DNA from: JAYPWI01 sp038135065
Lineage (GTDB): Bacteria > Actinomycetota > Acidimicrobiia > Acidimicrobiales > Poriferisodalaceae
Direction of reading: 5' to 3'
Assembly: GCA_038135065.1 (NCBI GenBank)
Contig: JAYPWI010000005.1
Location: 1 to 64,000 of the forward strand
DNA: 64,000 bases
Shown here: positions 16,086 through 25,499 of the stretch, piece by piece
How positions within the stretch are numbered: position 1 is the stretch's first letter
How the letters are laid out: each line of letters opens with the position of its first letter
Made by a program: the position numbers and the translations under genes
The notes under the pieces: generated by a model
Databases searched by the model: none
Seen by the model: only the letters and a program-made list of their open reading frames with translations
What the model was told of the DNA's origin: nothing

Positions 16086-16769
16086 TCACCGGGTTGGGCG
16101 CTCACCGAACAAGGCGGTGCCCACCCGAACCATGGTCGATCCGGCCCGCACTGCGAGCTCGAGATCGCCGCTCATTCCAAGGCTTCGGATCGGGAGTTCG
16201 TGCTTGTCTGCGAAGGCAACCGCACGCACGAAAGCAGCCATGACAACGTCGGGCGACCCCTGGGGCCCGATGGCCATCACGCCCGCCACGTCCAGGCCCA
16301 GATCTCGGGCCATGGACAGAAGGTCAGCGGCAGTGGCGATGTGGCAACCACCCTGGGTCGGCGAGTCAGCGATGTCGAGTTGGAGCAGGACTCGGGCACC
16401 CGGAACCCGACGCGCGAGTTCGCGGACCAACGACGGCCGATCGACCGACTGCCAGACATCGACGAAGCCGGCGAGCATCCTCACCTTGTTCGTCTGGAGT
16501 TGCCCAATGAAATGGACTTCGGCCTTACTGCGGACGGACGGCTCGAGTGCTCCCCCCTTCGCCACCAATTCCTGCGCGTAGTTTTCGCCGACGATGGTCG
16601 ATCCTGCAGCCACTGCGGTCTCGATGGCCCAGGCTCCGAATCCCTTGGTCACCGCCATCACGTGCACGAGGTCAACGTCTCCCCCAGCGGCGGCAATGCG
16701 TTCCTTCACCTGCTCAACGCGTAGCGCCAGTTCGAGCGGGGTGACCGTCGGCAGGAGTCCATCGGTCAC
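16086..16769 (-). CDS. YggS/PLPBP-family pyridoxal-phosphate homeostasis protein
   Basis: A 227-aa alanine-racemase-fold, single-domain PLP carrier. The PLP Lys sits in MAVTKGF, followed by IVGENYAQEL, HFIGQLQTNKVRML and the late SLGMSGDLELAVRAGSTMVR phosphate-binding stretch. It buffers PLP and affects amino-acid balance and is not a known enzyme. Its ATG overlaps the pgeF stop by four bases (16766-16769). The yggS-sepF-yggT-divIVA order is conserved in Gram-positive division clusters. Confidence 0.94.
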   Translation of the reverse strand: MTDGLLPTVTPLELALRVEQVKERIAAAGGDVDLVHVMAVTKGFGAWAIETAVAAGSTIVGENYAQELVAKGGALEPSVRSKAEVHFIGQLQTNKVRMLAGFVDVWQSVDRPSLVRELARRVPGARVLLQLDIADSPTQGGCHIATAADLLSMARDLGLDVAGVMAIGPQGSPDVVMAAFVRAVAFADKHELPIRSLGMSGDLELAVRAGSTMVRVGTALFGERPTR

Positions 16770-17455
16770 GACATCGGCCCCACAACGTCATCATCACCGG
16801 AACAGATGTCGACCAACATGACCATGCGCCCCGCCTCCCGCCGCGCCCGGTGTGAGAAGTAACGCCCGTCCATAGCAGTGCACCGCGCGACGACATGGTC
16901 TGTGACCACTCCCAGACGGGCGAACTCCGAGGCCACCGCCGCACCAAGGTCGAGGGCGGGACGGCCCTCGAGCGTGTGCCCGACGACGTCCGGCCCGAAG
17001 CGGGCCTCCATACGTTCCAACTCCACGCTCCCGAACTCGTAGTGAGCCGCAGAGATGTGTGGCCCGACAAGGGCGCGTAGCGAGGCCCGTCCACCCTCGA
17101 GCTCGCACAGACTACGCACCGCTGCCTCGATGACACCGGCTTCAAGGCCCCGCCAGCCTGCGTGGACGGCGCCAACCGCTGACTTACCCAGCAGTGCGAT
17201 GGGCACACAGTCCGCAGTGCGGACAGCCAAAATGGGTCCGGGGCGACCGGTCACCATGGCATCTGCCTCGATTCCGGGTCCCGTTGCGCACGACTCGACC
17301 ACGACAACATCGGCGCCGTGGACCTGTACGACCGTTGACCAACGACTTCGTTCGGTCGCAAACGACCGAACGTCGAGGGCATCACCATCGGTCCGGTCAC
17401 TGAACCGGACACGCGCGATCGAGTCTGACCCGAGCCGTCGCAGGAAGTTCAACAT
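16766..17455 (-). CDS. pgeF: YfiH/PgeF-family laccase-domain protein
   Basis: A 229-aa member of the multicopper-oxidase-like DUF152 family. The metal ligands are visible as VHGADV, RTADCVPI and VHAGWRG. E. coli PgeF edits peptidoglycan precursors with L-Ser in place of L-Ala, and other members act as purine nucleoside phosphorylases or adenosine deaminases. Its place right after ftsZ fits a wall-precursor role, but that is inference. It lies 22 bases after ftsZ and overlaps yggS by four bases. Confidence 0.9.
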   Translation of the reverse strand: MLNFLRRLGSDSIARVRFSDRTDGDALDVRSFATERSRWSTVVQVHGADVVVVESCATGPGIEADAMVTGRPGPILAVRTADCVPIALLGKSAVGAVHAGWRGLEAGVIEAAVRSLCELEGGRASLRALVGPHISAAHYEFGSVELERMEARFGPDVVGHTLEGRPALDLGAAVASEFARLGVVTDHVVARCTAMDGRYFSHRARREAGRMVMLVDICSGDDDVVGPMS

Positions 17456-17477
17456 GTCGCCTCCGAGACGACGACCG

Positions 17478-18602
17478 TCACTTCAGGAAGCTGGGAACGT
17501 CGAAATCACCATCGTCGTCGTCGCCATCATCATCGTCGATCGCTTCCAATTCGTCGGTGGCGAACACGTCGACGATGCCAGGGCTTCGGGTACCCGAGGA
17601 TGGCGACGCGGAAGTCGTCGTGCCCGCTGCTGCCGAGCGGCCGGAGGCCTTGTCATCCCATCGGTCGAATCCCGCTGCGATGACGGTGACCCGAATCTCC
17701 TCGCCCATCGTCTCGTCGATCACCGCGCCGAAGATGATGTTCGCATCGGGGTGAGCGACATCGTGGATGACCTGGGCTGCCTCGTTGACCTCGAACAAGC
17801 CGAGCCCGGGGCCACCGGAGATGTTCAGGAGAATGCCGCGAGCGCCCTCGATCGAGGCCTCGAGCAACGGGCTCGAAATAGCCTGCCGGGCTGCGTTCTG
17901 GGCGCGGCCATCACCGTGGGCCCTGCCGATGCCCATGAGGGCAGACCCAGCATTGGACATCACCATCTTCACGTCGGCAAAGTCGGTGTTGATCAGGCCC
18001 GGCGTCGTGATGAGCGACGTGATGCCCTGCACGCCCTGCAGGAGGACGTCGTCAGCCATCTGGAACGCATCGATCATCGAGGTGTTCTCGTTCGACACGG
18101 ACAGCAGCCGATCGTTCGGGATCACGATCTGGGTGTCGACCTTCTCCTTGAGCCGGGTGATCCCCTGGTCGGCCTGCACCGCCCGACGACGACCCTCGAA
18201 CATGAACGGACGGGTCACCACCCCGATGGTCAGGGCGCCCACGTCCCTTGCGATCTCCGCCACGACGGGAGCGCCGCCGGTGCCGGTACCACCACCTTCT
18301 CCAGCGGTGATGAAGACCATGTCGGCGCCTCGCAACACCTCCTCGATCTCCTCGCGGTGTTCCTCTGCTGCCCGCTCACCTACATCGGGGTCGCTACCCG
18401 CCCCGAGGCCTCTGGTCAGTTCCCGACCGATATCGAGCTTGATGTCGGCATCGCTCATCAGCAACGCCTGCGCATCGGTGTTGACCGCGATGAACTCCAC
18501 CCCTCGCAGACCCGCGTCGATCATGCGGTTGACGGCATTACAGCCGCCACCTCCGACACCGACGACTTTGATCACGGCCAGATAGTTCTGTGGTGCGGCC
18601 AC
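17478..18602 (-). CDS. ftsZ: cell division GTPase FtsZ
   Basis: Tubulin homologue of 374 aa that builds the division ring. The GTP-binding loop GGGTGTG is at 103-109, the N-terminal VGVGGGGCNAVNRMI is intact, and the T7 loop (INTDFADVKMVM) completes the catalytic site between subunits. After an acidic linker the tail ends DFDVPSFLK, the conserved peptide that binds SepF. GTG 18602 has a GAAGGAG site five bases upstream. It follows ftsQ after 123 bases holding a structured leader, so it may also have its own promoter. Confidence 0.97.
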   Translation of the reverse strand: MAAPQNYLAVIKVVGVGGGGCNAVNRMIDAGLRGVEFIAVNTDAQALLMSDADIKLDIGRELTRGLGAGSDPDVGERAAEEHREEIEEVLRGADMVFITAGEGGGTGTGGAPVVAEIARDVGALTIGVVTRPFMFEGRRRAVQADQGITRLKEKVDTQIVIPNDRLLSVSNENTSMIDAFQMADDVLLQGVQGITSLITTPGLINTDFADVKMVMSNAGSALMGIGRAHGDGRAQNAARQAISSPLLEASIEGARGILLNISGGPGLGLFEVNEAAQVIHDVAHPDANIIFGAVIDETMGEEIRVTVIAAGFDRWDDKASGRSAAAGTTTSASPSSGTRSPGIVDVFATDELEAIDDDDGDDDDGDFDVPSFLK

Positions 18603-18620
18603 CCCGACTCCTTCGTATCC

Positions 18621-18657
18621 GGGAACCCACCCTCAACCATCAGTTGAGAGTTTTCCC
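18621..18657 (-). other. two-part stem-loop in ftsZ leader
   Basis: GGGAA (18621-18625) pairs with TTCCC (18653-18657), enclosing CTCAAC (18632-18637) and GTTGAG (18643-18648) around a 5-base loop. The 3' side ends about 7 bases before the ribosome site. It may tune ftsZ translation or stop degradation of the message; no known family recognised. Confidence 0.4.
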
Positions 18658-18725
18658 TGGTCAGGCATAGTGCACACGACGGTACCGACTCATCGAGAAT
18701 CCGACAAGCACCCGGTGATTCGGGC

Positions 18726-19508
18726 TCAGTTGTTCCGGACCACCGGCAGATTCGGAACCGACACGTCGAGCACCCGCGCCACCTCGTCGTGCGGTCCGGT
18801 CTCGAGGGTCAACTGCTCCAGCATCGTGGCCGTAGCGGCTACCTTGGCCCTCAGCCGATTGTCGTCCCCAAGCACCACCGTGGGTCCCCCGACCAGGCCG
18901 ATCCGCAGTTCTCCGCGATCGTCCCGCCAGATGCCGTAGACCCGTTCGCGCAGATCAGGGGGCAGGGCCTGCGCCACGGCCAACGGAGCGGAACTATCCG
19001 AGTCCATGAACGAGCCGAGCGGCCCAGCAGCGCGCAGTCCCGAGAGCCGCGGGAGGGGTGGGACCACAACCAACGGCTCGCTGAGTACCCGCCCGTCTCC
19101 GTCCACTAGGACCCACTGGTCCGGCGCCGTGAGGGCAACCGCCACCGCACTTCGCTCCGAAATCTCGACGGTGACCGTGCCGTTCCACGCCCGTTCGACC
19201 CGGGCCTCGTCCACCCAGGGAATGTCCTCGAGGGCGGCCGATGCCCGCCCGGTGTCGACGCTGACGATCGGCGTCGACACCTCGATCTCGATCGCGTCGA
19301 GGGCCTCGCGGAGCGTGACCCTGTTGAGCCCGAACACCTCGATGCGCTCCACGTCGAGCAGTGGGGAGCGGGTGACGGCCAGCCCAGCCGCCACCACGAC
19401 GAGGCTCGCCAAGCCGGCGATGATCCGGCGACGGCGTGTGCCAGCTGTGCGCTCCGCGACCTCGGATCGACGCTCCGCGATGCGCGGTTCGACCAACGTG
19501 TCCGTCAT
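18726..19508 (-). CDS. ftsQ: cell division protein FtsQ
   Basis: Bitopic divisome protein of 260 aa. A basic cytoplasmic head (residues 1-28) precedes one membrane helix (IIAGLASLVVVAAGLAV, about 29-45), then the extracytoplasmic POTRA domain (VERIEVFGLNRVTLREALDAI) and the beta domain. It links FtsL and its partner to FtsW/FtsI. ATG 19508 overlaps the murB stop by four bases. Position and topology match FtsQ in other actinobacterial clusters. Confidence 0.93.
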   Translation of the reverse strand: MTDTLVEPRIAERRSEVAERTAGTRRRRIIAGLASLVVVAAGLAVTRSPLLDVERIEVFGLNRVTLREALDAIEIEVSTPIVSVDTGRASAALEDIPWVDEARVERAWNGTVTVEISERSAVAVALTAPDQWVLVDGDGRVLSEPLVVVPPLPRLSGLRAAGPLGSFMDSDSSAPLAVAQALPPDLRERVYGIWRDDRGELRIGLVGGPTVVLGDDNRLRAKVAATATMLEQLTLETGPHDEVARVLDVSVPNLPVVRNN

Positions 19509-20434
19509 GACCCCTCGCTCTCGAAGCCGATCCGTCGAATCTCCGTGCGCAACTGCACCCTGCGCTGTCGTAACACTTCGGCCGCGACCGCAGTCATCAA
19601 CTCGTGCACGTCGTTCGCCGAGCCGCCCTCGTCGGCCTGGATGAAGTTCGCGTGTTTGGACGACACTTCTGCTGTGCCGCGGCGCAGGCCCTTCAGACCG
19701 GCGAGTTCGATTTCAGCCCCCGCCGAGGTCCCCTCCGGATTGACGAACACCGACCCGGCGTTCTGGCCCCCGGGCTGATGAGCACGCCGCCACTGCACGA
19801 TCTCAGCCAGAATCCGCTCACCCTCGGAGGGAACACCGGCCCCGGTCCGAAACCGCGCCTCGAGAACGATGTGATTGTCGGACACCGCACTTGATCTGTA
19901 CCCGAAGTCGAGCTCGGAAGCGAGGACCGTCGTCACATGATCGCAGTCGATGTCGAACACATCTGCGTCGAGCAACGACGCAGCGACATCGCTTCCGTGT
20001 CCCCCAGCGTTCATCGTCACAGCCCCACCGACGGAGCCCGGAACGCCGACGGCCCATTCCAGGCCCGTGCGCCCAGCGGCCACCGTCTGTCGCGCCAACA
20101 CCGGCAGGGCGAGGGCAGCACCCGCCGCAACCACCCCCGAATCGGGTGCGATATCGAGGGTGTCGAATCCCTCTCCCAGGAACACCGCGATTCCCGCGAA
20201 CCCCCGGTCCGCGATGAGCAGATTGGACCCCCTCCCCACGACCAGCACCGGTAGACCGCTCGCCAGATGAGCGGCGCTCACGAGTGACAGGTCGGTTCTA
20301 TCTCGCACCTCGAAGGCGACTGCAGCCGTGCCACCGACCCGGTAGGTGGTACGGGACCCGAGGGGCGCGCCGACCACGGCTCGATCTCCCAGCACTTCCC
20401 GGGCAACGACGGCACGGGGGTCACCCCGATCCAT
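19505..20434 (-). CDS. murB: UDP-N-acetylenolpyruvoylglucosamine reductase
   Basis: FAD enzyme of 309 aa that makes UDP-N-acetylmuramate in the cytoplasm. The FAD region TTYRVGGTA...LVVGRGSNLL, then GLEWAVGVPGSVGGAVTMNAG, and the catalytic part QNAGSVFVNP with Ser are clear; the late SSKHANFI is the usual substrate-binding motif. ATG 20434 is preferred; a GTG at 20440 is also possible, both behind a GAGGAG site at 20450-20445. It overlaps the end of murC. Confidence 0.95.
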   Translation of the reverse strand: MDRGDPRAVVAREVLGDRAVVGAPLGSRTTYRVGGTAAVAFEVRDRTDLSLVSAAHLASGLPVLVVGRGSNLLIADRGFAGIAVFLGEGFDTLDIAPDSGVVAAGAALALPVLARQTVAAGRTGLEWAVGVPGSVGGAVTMNAGGHGSDVAASLLDADVFDIDCDHVTTVLASELDFGYRSSAVSDNHIVLEARFRTGAGVPSEGERILAEIVQWRRAHQPGGQNAGSVFVNPEGTSAGAEIELAGLKGLRRGTAEVSSKHANFIQADEGGSANDVHELMTAVAAEVLRQRRVQLRTEIRRIGFESEGS

Positions 20435-21836
20435 CTGCACCAGGCTCCTCGGCCGCCAAGAGTTCGTCGGGCAGCAGGGTGAGATCTCCTGCGCCCAGGG
20501 TGAGACAGAGGTCCCCGCTGCGGAGTTGCTCCCGGAGGTGGGCTCGCAACTCGTCGCGCGAGGGGATGTACGTCACCGGGCTACCAGGGTGTGCGTCGAG
20601 CACGGCCCGGGCCACCAACTCGCCGGTGATGCCGGGCCTCGCCTGCTCCCCCGCCGGGTAGATGTCGGTGATGACGACCTCGTCAGCACCCATGAATGCG
20701 TCGCCGAAATCCATCCACAAGTCGGCCGTTCGGCTGTAGCGATGGGGTTGGAACACTGCCACAACCCTCCCCCAGTCGCCCTGGCGGGCCGCAGCCACCG
20801 CCGCACCGACCTCGGTCGGAAGGTGGGCGTAGTCGTCGACGAACACGACGCCGCCCTGCTCCCCCCTGAACTCGAACCGCCGGGCGACACCGGCAAAACG
20901 TCCAAGGGCGGCCATGACTGCCACAGGGTCAGCACCCAATTCGAGGGCCATGGCCGCTGCTCCGGTTGCGTTCAATGCATTGTGAGCTCCGGGGATGGGC
21001 AGCCGACACGGGCCGAGGTCACCACCCGGCCCGACAAGGCGGAACGACGCCGTGTACCCATCCAGCACCTGGTCCACGATCCGATAGTCGGCCCCGGGGT
21101 GACAGCCGTAGGTGATGACGCCGGGAATTTCCAGGGCTAGCCGGTGTGCCCCCGGATCGTCTGCGCAGATGACCTTCGGGCCCGCAGCAGCGAGAGCGAA
21201 GCGCTCGAATGCCCGTTCCAGAGCGTCCAGGGAGCCATAGAAGTCGAGATGGTCTGCCTCGACGTTCGTCACCAGTACGGCATGGGCCCCGAGCTCGAGG
21301 AAGGTGCCGTCTGACTCGTCAGCCTCGACCACGAACAGGTCCCCCTGCGCGTCCCACACGGCACCGGAGCCAATCTCGTTCAGGTCACCACCCACGAGGA
21401 ACGACGGATGGCGTCCGGCCTCCACCAGTGCGAGGGACAGCATGGACGAGGTGGTGGTCTTACCGTGAGTACCGGCCACAGCCACCGTCGGTCGGCGGGC
21501 GCAGATGGCTGCGAGGATGTCGGCCCGTCGCAGCACGGGCAGCCCTCGCTCACTGGCCGCCTGCACCTCGGGGTTGTCCTCGGGAACCGCAGTCGATCGG
21601 GCCACGAGGTCGACCTCCCCCACGTTCGAGGCAGCGTGACCAATCACCACCTCCGCTCCGAGAGCCCGAAGACGTGCGACGCCGCTCGACTCCTTGAGGT
21701 CGCTGCCCGTCACCTGATGACCCATCTCGGCCAGCACGACGCCGATGCCGTTCATGCCGGCACCGCCGGCCCCGATCAGGTGGACCCGTCGCTGGTGATC
21801 CAGCAGCGACCGGGCCGTGGTGGGGTCGGTGGTCAT
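20421..21836 (-). CDS. murC: UDP-N-acetylmuramate--L-alanine ligase
   Basis: ATP-dependent Mur ligase of 471 aa adding L-Ala to UDP-MurNAc. The N-terminal Rossmann motif is HLIGAGGAGMNGIG, the ATP loop is GTHGKTTTSSM, and the middle has ATP and metal residues (VVEADESDGTFL). The C-terminal domain shows VVAVFQPHRYSRT, typical of MurC. ATG 21836 overlaps the murG stop by four bases. It sits between murG and murB, as in most actinobacteria. Confidence 0.96.
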   Translation of the reverse strand: MTTDPTTARSLLDHQRRVHLIGAGGAGMNGIGVVLAEMGHQVTGSDLKESSGVARLRALGAEVVIGHAASNVGEVDLVARSTAVPEDNPEVQAASERGLPVLRRADILAAICARRPTVAVAGTHGKTTTSSMLSLALVEAGRHPSFLVGGDLNEIGSGAVWDAQGDLFVVEADESDGTFLELGAHAVLVTNVEADHLDFYGSLDALERAFERFALAAAGPKVICADDPGAHRLALEIPGVITYGCHPGADYRIVDQVLDGYTASFRLVGPGGDLGPCRLPIPGAHNALNATGAAAMALELGADPVAVMAALGRFAGVARRFEFRGEQGGVVFVDDYAHLPTEVGAAVAAARQGDWGRVVAVFQPHRYSRTADLWMDFGDAFMGADEVVITDIYPAGEQARPGITGELVARAVLDAHPGSPVTYIPSRDELRAHLREQLRSGDLCLTLGAGDLTLLPDELLAAEEPGADGSG

Positions 21837-22969
21837 GGTCGGTCTCCGGACGTCGTCGGGCTCGATGCTCGCCCCTTGCGGGCTCGGGCCACCACGAGCT
21901 GGGCAACCGAATCGGCCGCATCGGGACGCCCCACGCTACGGGCTGCGTCCCCTGCGGTGGCCACCCCATCGGCCACCGCTCGGTCGATCTCCCTGATCAG
22001 CCGCGGCCCGTCGAAGTCGGCATCGTCGACGACCCGAGCGGCCCCGACCGCCTCGAGAGCAGCTGCGTTGTGCCGCTGATGATCGTTCGGGGCGATGGGA
22101 AGGGGGATCAGTACCGAAGCGACCCCCAGCACCGCCAGTTCCGCCACCGTGGACCCACCGGCCCTCGAGACCACCAGATCAGCCTGGGCAAGGGCGACAG
22201 GCAGGTCGTCGTCGTAGGGCACTGCGCAGTAAGCCGCCGGGTCCACGCCGAGCGACGGCCGCTCGGGCCAGTCTCTCCGACCCACCACGTGATAGACGAC
22301 GACGTCTCCCCTGCGTGCGAGCTCCGGCATGGCGTCCCAGACCGCAGTGTTGATCCGCAACGAACCCAGCGACCCACCGAAGATCACTACGGCAAAGCGG
22401 CCCGGTTCCCACGGCGCCGGCACAGCCGACGGGGACTGCGCTACCTCCACCACCGAACGGCGGACCGGGTTACCCGTCACGACGGACCGTGGGAGGTCGA
22501 CCCCATCGAAGGGCACAGCGCATGCAGCCGCGAATCGGCCCACCAGACGGTTGGTGGCCGATGGCACGGCATTCTGCTCAGTGACGACCAACGGGACCCG
22601 GGTGAGCACCGCCCCGATGGAGCCAGGCAGCGCGGCGTAACCGCCGAGGGACAGCACGACCGACGGGCGTCGGGCCACCACGGTGCAGATTCCGCGGACG
22701 ATCGCCCACAGCAGGGCGAGGAGGGCGACCAGGTTGGCCAGGTTGACACGGCGCTCGTTGAGACCTCGCCCGGGGAGGGCCAGCAGCTCGAAGCCGGCAC
22801 CGGGCACCATGTCCACCTCGACCCCACGCCGACTTCCGACGAAGCGAATGTTCGCAGATGGCACGCCGCTACGAACCAGGGCGTCGGCAACGGCCAGCCC
22901 CGGGATCAGGTGGCCCGCCGTCCCACCACCGGCGATGAGCACCGTCGGCTGAGCGGACCCCGGGCTCAT
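21833..22969 (-). CDS. murG: UDP-GlcNAc:lipid I N-acetylglucosaminyltransferase
   Basis: Membrane-associated GT-B glycosyltransferase of 378 aa that converts lipid I to lipid II on the cytoplasmic face. The N-terminal glycine loop VLIAGGGTAGHLIPGLAVA and the second VIFGGSLGSLRINTAV are both present, and SRAGGSTVAELAVLG binds the sugar nucleotide. ATG 22969 (MSPGSAQPTVLIAGGG) overlaps the ftsW stop by four bases; the long open frame upstream is antisense-like and not family sequence. Confidence 0.96.
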   Translation of the reverse strand: MSPGSAQPTVLIAGGGTAGHLIPGLAVADALVRSGVPSANIRFVGSRRGVEVDMVPGAGFELLALPGRGLNERRVNLANLVALLALLWAIVRGICTVVARRPSVVLSLGGYAALPGSIGAVLTRVPLVVTEQNAVPSATNRLVGRFAAACAVPFDGVDLPRSVVTGNPVRRSVVEVAQSPSAVPAPWEPGRFAVVIFGGSLGSLRINTAVWDAMPELARRGDVVVYHVVGRRDWPERPSLGVDPAAYCAVPYDDDLPVALAQADLVVSRAGGSTVAELAVLGVASVLIPLPIAPNDHQRHNAAALEAVGAARVVDDADFDGPRLIREIDRAVADGVATAGDAARSVGRPDAADSVAQLVVARARKGRASSPTTSGDRP

Positions 22970-24129
22970 CGCGATTGACGACCGATGTTCAACAGGATCC
23001 CCATAGCCACTGAATTGGCAAGCAGGGACGACCCACCGAAGGACAGGAACGGAAGGGTCACCCCGGTGATGGGCAACAGACCCACGACCCCGCCGATGTT
23101 CACCAAGACCTGGATCATGAACCACGTGGTGATGCCAGCGGCGAGCAGCGACCCGAACATGTCCGGCGCATGGTCGCTGATGCGGAAACCCAGCACCCCG
23201 ATCGATGCGAACAATCCCAAGACCACGAGGGCTCCGACGAGCCCGAGTTCCTCGCCGATGATGGCGAAGATGAAGTCGGTATGGGCGTTTGGCAACCAGC
23301 CCCACTTGGCCTGACCCGACCCAAGACCAACACCTCGCACACCACCATTGGCCAGTCCGACGAGCGACTGGAACACCTGGTAGCCCTCGTCCTGGCGGGT
23401 CTCGATCGGGTTGAGGAAGCCGATGATCCGATCCCGGCGATAGGCCTCACCGTTCCATGCCAACACCATGGCCACGCCGGCACCGGTCGCTGCGAGTTTG
23501 GTGATGTCTCGACACGGGACGCCCGCTGCGAAGAGCATGCCGAGAGCGATCACCCCGAGGATGATCGTGGTGCCGAGATCGGGCTGCTGCATGACGAGGA
23601 ACCCGACCGCCCCCACGACGAGCGCCACCGGGCGGATGATGCGGACGGGCCGTGCCAGTTGATGGCGGCGCTGTTCGAGGAAGTAGGCCAACCACAGGAC
23701 GAGCGCCAGCTTGGCGAACTCCGACGGCTGGATGTTGACCGGCCCAGCGTCCAACCAGCGCTGGGAGCCGTTGACGGATTCGCCCTGCAGCATCACCGTC
23801 ACCAGGCCCGCCACCGTGCAGACGGCGAGAGGAACAACGGCTGCCCGCAGTCGGCGATAGTCGACGCGCATCATGATCAACAGGGCAATCGCGGCAAGGG
23901 CCAGGTACCGCAGGTGACGAAGGAAGAAGAAGTAGGTCTGCCCGGTCTGATCGAGTCCTGTCACCGCGGAGGCGGACAGGACCAGCACCAGCCCTGCCCC
24001 CAGCAGCAGGACCACAGCGGCCAACAGGATCACATAGCGCAGCGGTGCTCCCCTTCGCACGGTCTGGGGAGGATTCGCTGGTCTGGGCCGGTTCGTACGG
24101 CGGTTCGGTCGACGGGTGGTGGTCGTCAT
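22966..24129 (-). CDS. ftsW: lipid II polymerase of the divisome, FtsW
   Basis: SEDS-family glycosyltransferase of 387 aa with about ten membrane helices and a basic cytoplasmic N-terminus. Family motifs: NGSQRWLDAGPVNIQPSEFA, the loop QPDLGTTIILG with its Asp, AHTDFIFAIIGEELGLVG and LPFLSFGGSSLL near the end. It works with the transpeptidase FtsI encoded in the same cluster. ATG 24129 overlaps the murD stop by four bases. Confidence 0.96.
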   Translation of the reverse strand: MTTTTRRPNRRTNRPRPANPPQTVRRGAPLRYVILLAAVVLLLGAGLVLVLSASAVTGLDQTGQTYFFFLRHLRYLALAAIALLIMMRVDYRRLRAAVVPLAVCTVAGLVTVMLQGESVNGSQRWLDAGPVNIQPSEFAKLALVLWLAYFLEQRRHQLARPVRIIRPVALVVGAVGFLVMQQPDLGTTIILGVIALGMLFAAGVPCRDITKLAATGAGVAMVLAWNGEAYRRDRIIGFLNPIETRQDEGYQVFQSLVGLANGGVRGVGLGSGQAKWGWLPNAHTDFIFAIIGEELGLVGALVVLGLFASIGVLGFRISDHAPDMFGSLLAAGITTWFMIQVLVNIGGVVGLLPITGVTLPFLSFGGSSLLANSVAMGILLNIGRQSR

Positions 24130-25499
24130 CGCTGACCTGCATCTCCTTGCTGAGCGTGGGGAACGGTGCTCGACGTGCTCGAACCGAGAGTGGCGACGAT
24201 CGAGCGGAAGTGGTCGCCTCGGGCTCCGTACCCCCGATACCAGTCGAAGGAGGCACAGGCCGGGGACAGCACGACGTCCCCTCCGGGGGCGGCCAGACGG
24301 CGACCGGCGGCCACAGCAGCCTCCATCGAGCCGGCGACCTCGACGTCCACCAGGTCACCAAGTGTCGTCACGATCTCGGGAGCCGCTTCGCCGATCGCCA
24401 CGACGCCCCTCAATCGTGGTGCCGCTGCCCGGAGTTCTGCGAGATCGAGTCCCTTGTTCCGGCCCCCAGCGATGAGCACGACGTCCTCGAACCCGGCGAG
24501 AGCGGCCAATGTCGCATGGGGAGCGGTCGCCTTGGAGTCGTTGTGGAACCTGATGCCGTCGACACATCCCACCAACTCGAGCCGATGCGCCAATCCGTCG
24601 AAGCACCGCAGTTCTTCGGCCACCATCGAAGGATCGGCCCCCATGGCCAGGGCGACGGCCGCAGCCGCCGATGCATTGGCTAGGTCGTGTGGCCGCTGGC
24701 GCACAAGATCTTCGATGGCGACGACCCGTTGCCCGTGCGCTACCAACCAGGCCCCGTCGATGCCGACATCGCCTCCCGCGCCGAATGTCACGATCTTCGA
24801 CCTGATGTTCCGGGCATAGGGCTCGATCGTCGGATCGGCGACTGGCACCACGGCGACGTCGCCGGGTCCCTGCTGCGCCCAAATCCGCGCCTTGGCGGCT
24901 GCGTAGTCCGCCATGTGGCCGTGCCAGTCGAGATGATCCGGGGCAAGGTTCAGCCAGACGGCGGCCCGTGGGGCGAACGAACGCACCCGTTCGAGACGAA
25001 AGGAGGAGGCCTCCACGACGAAGATCTCGGTTGTCGACTCGGGCACGTCGATGGCAGACACCAGCGGAACATCGGTATTGCCGACCGCTTCGGTCGGGGT
25101 GCCACTGCGACGCAACATCGAGGTGACGAGGGTGGTCACCGTGGTCTTGCCGTTAGTTCCCGTCACTGCCGCGATCGGACGGTCGTCCCACGCGGCGGCG
25201 AGATCCAGTTCGCTGACCACCGGGCGACCGGCCGCGTCGGCGAGAGCGTACGCAGCATGATGAGCGGGAACGCCGGGACTCGGGATTACGGCCGTCGCCC
25301 ACTCGACCTGGGCACCCAGGGCAACCGAGTCCGAAGCGTCGACCACGGCACCGATCACTCCCGCCGGCAGGCTGACCGCGTCGGGTCGGTCGTCCGCTAC
25401 CGCCACCTCGTGATGCCGACGCAGCAGCGACGCAACGACTGCGCGTCCGGTGACCCCGAGGCCCACGACCAGACTCCGGCTGAGGTCGATCTCGCTCAC
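24126..25499 (-). CDS. murD: UDP-N-acetylmuramoylalanine--D-glutamate ligase
   Basis: Mur ligase of 457 aa that adds D-Glu. The N-terminal Rossmann loop VVGLGVTGRAVVASLL, the ATP loop GTNGKTTVTTLV, LAPDHLDWHG and the late AHRLELVG / NDSKATAPHA are the MurD pattern. GTG 25499 overlaps the mraY TGA by four bases (GTGA) and gives the correct family N-terminus; a much longer open frame upstream is antisense to mraY and is rejected. Confidence 0.95.
   Translation of the reverse strand: MSEIDLSRSLVVGLGVTGRAVVASLLRRHHEVAVADDRPDAVSLPAGVIGAVVDASDSVALGAQVEWATAVIPSPGVPAHHAAYALADAAGRPVVSELDLAAAWDDRPIAAVTGTNGKTTVTTLVTSMLRRSGTPTEAVGNTDVPLVSAIDVPESTTEIFVVEASSFRLERVRSFAPRAAVWLNLAPDHLDWHGHMADYAAAKARIWAQQGPGDVAVVPVADPTIEPYARNIRSKIVTFGAGGDVGIDGAWLVAHGQRVVAIEDLVRQRPHDLANASAAAAVALAMGADPSMVAEELRCFDGLAHRLELVGCVDGIRFHNDSKATAPHATLAALAGFEDVVLIAGGRNKGLDLAELRAAAPRLRGVVAIGEAAPEIVTTLGDLVDVEVAGSMEAAVAAGRRLAAPGGDVVLSPACASFDWYRGYGARGDHFRSIVATLGSSTSSTVPHAQQGDAGQR

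Noticed and set aside
22970..23305. 112-residue N-terminal extension of murG
   Set aside because: It is antisense-frame sequence inside ftsW and shows no MurG similarity; ATG 22969 gives the family start and a four-base overlap.
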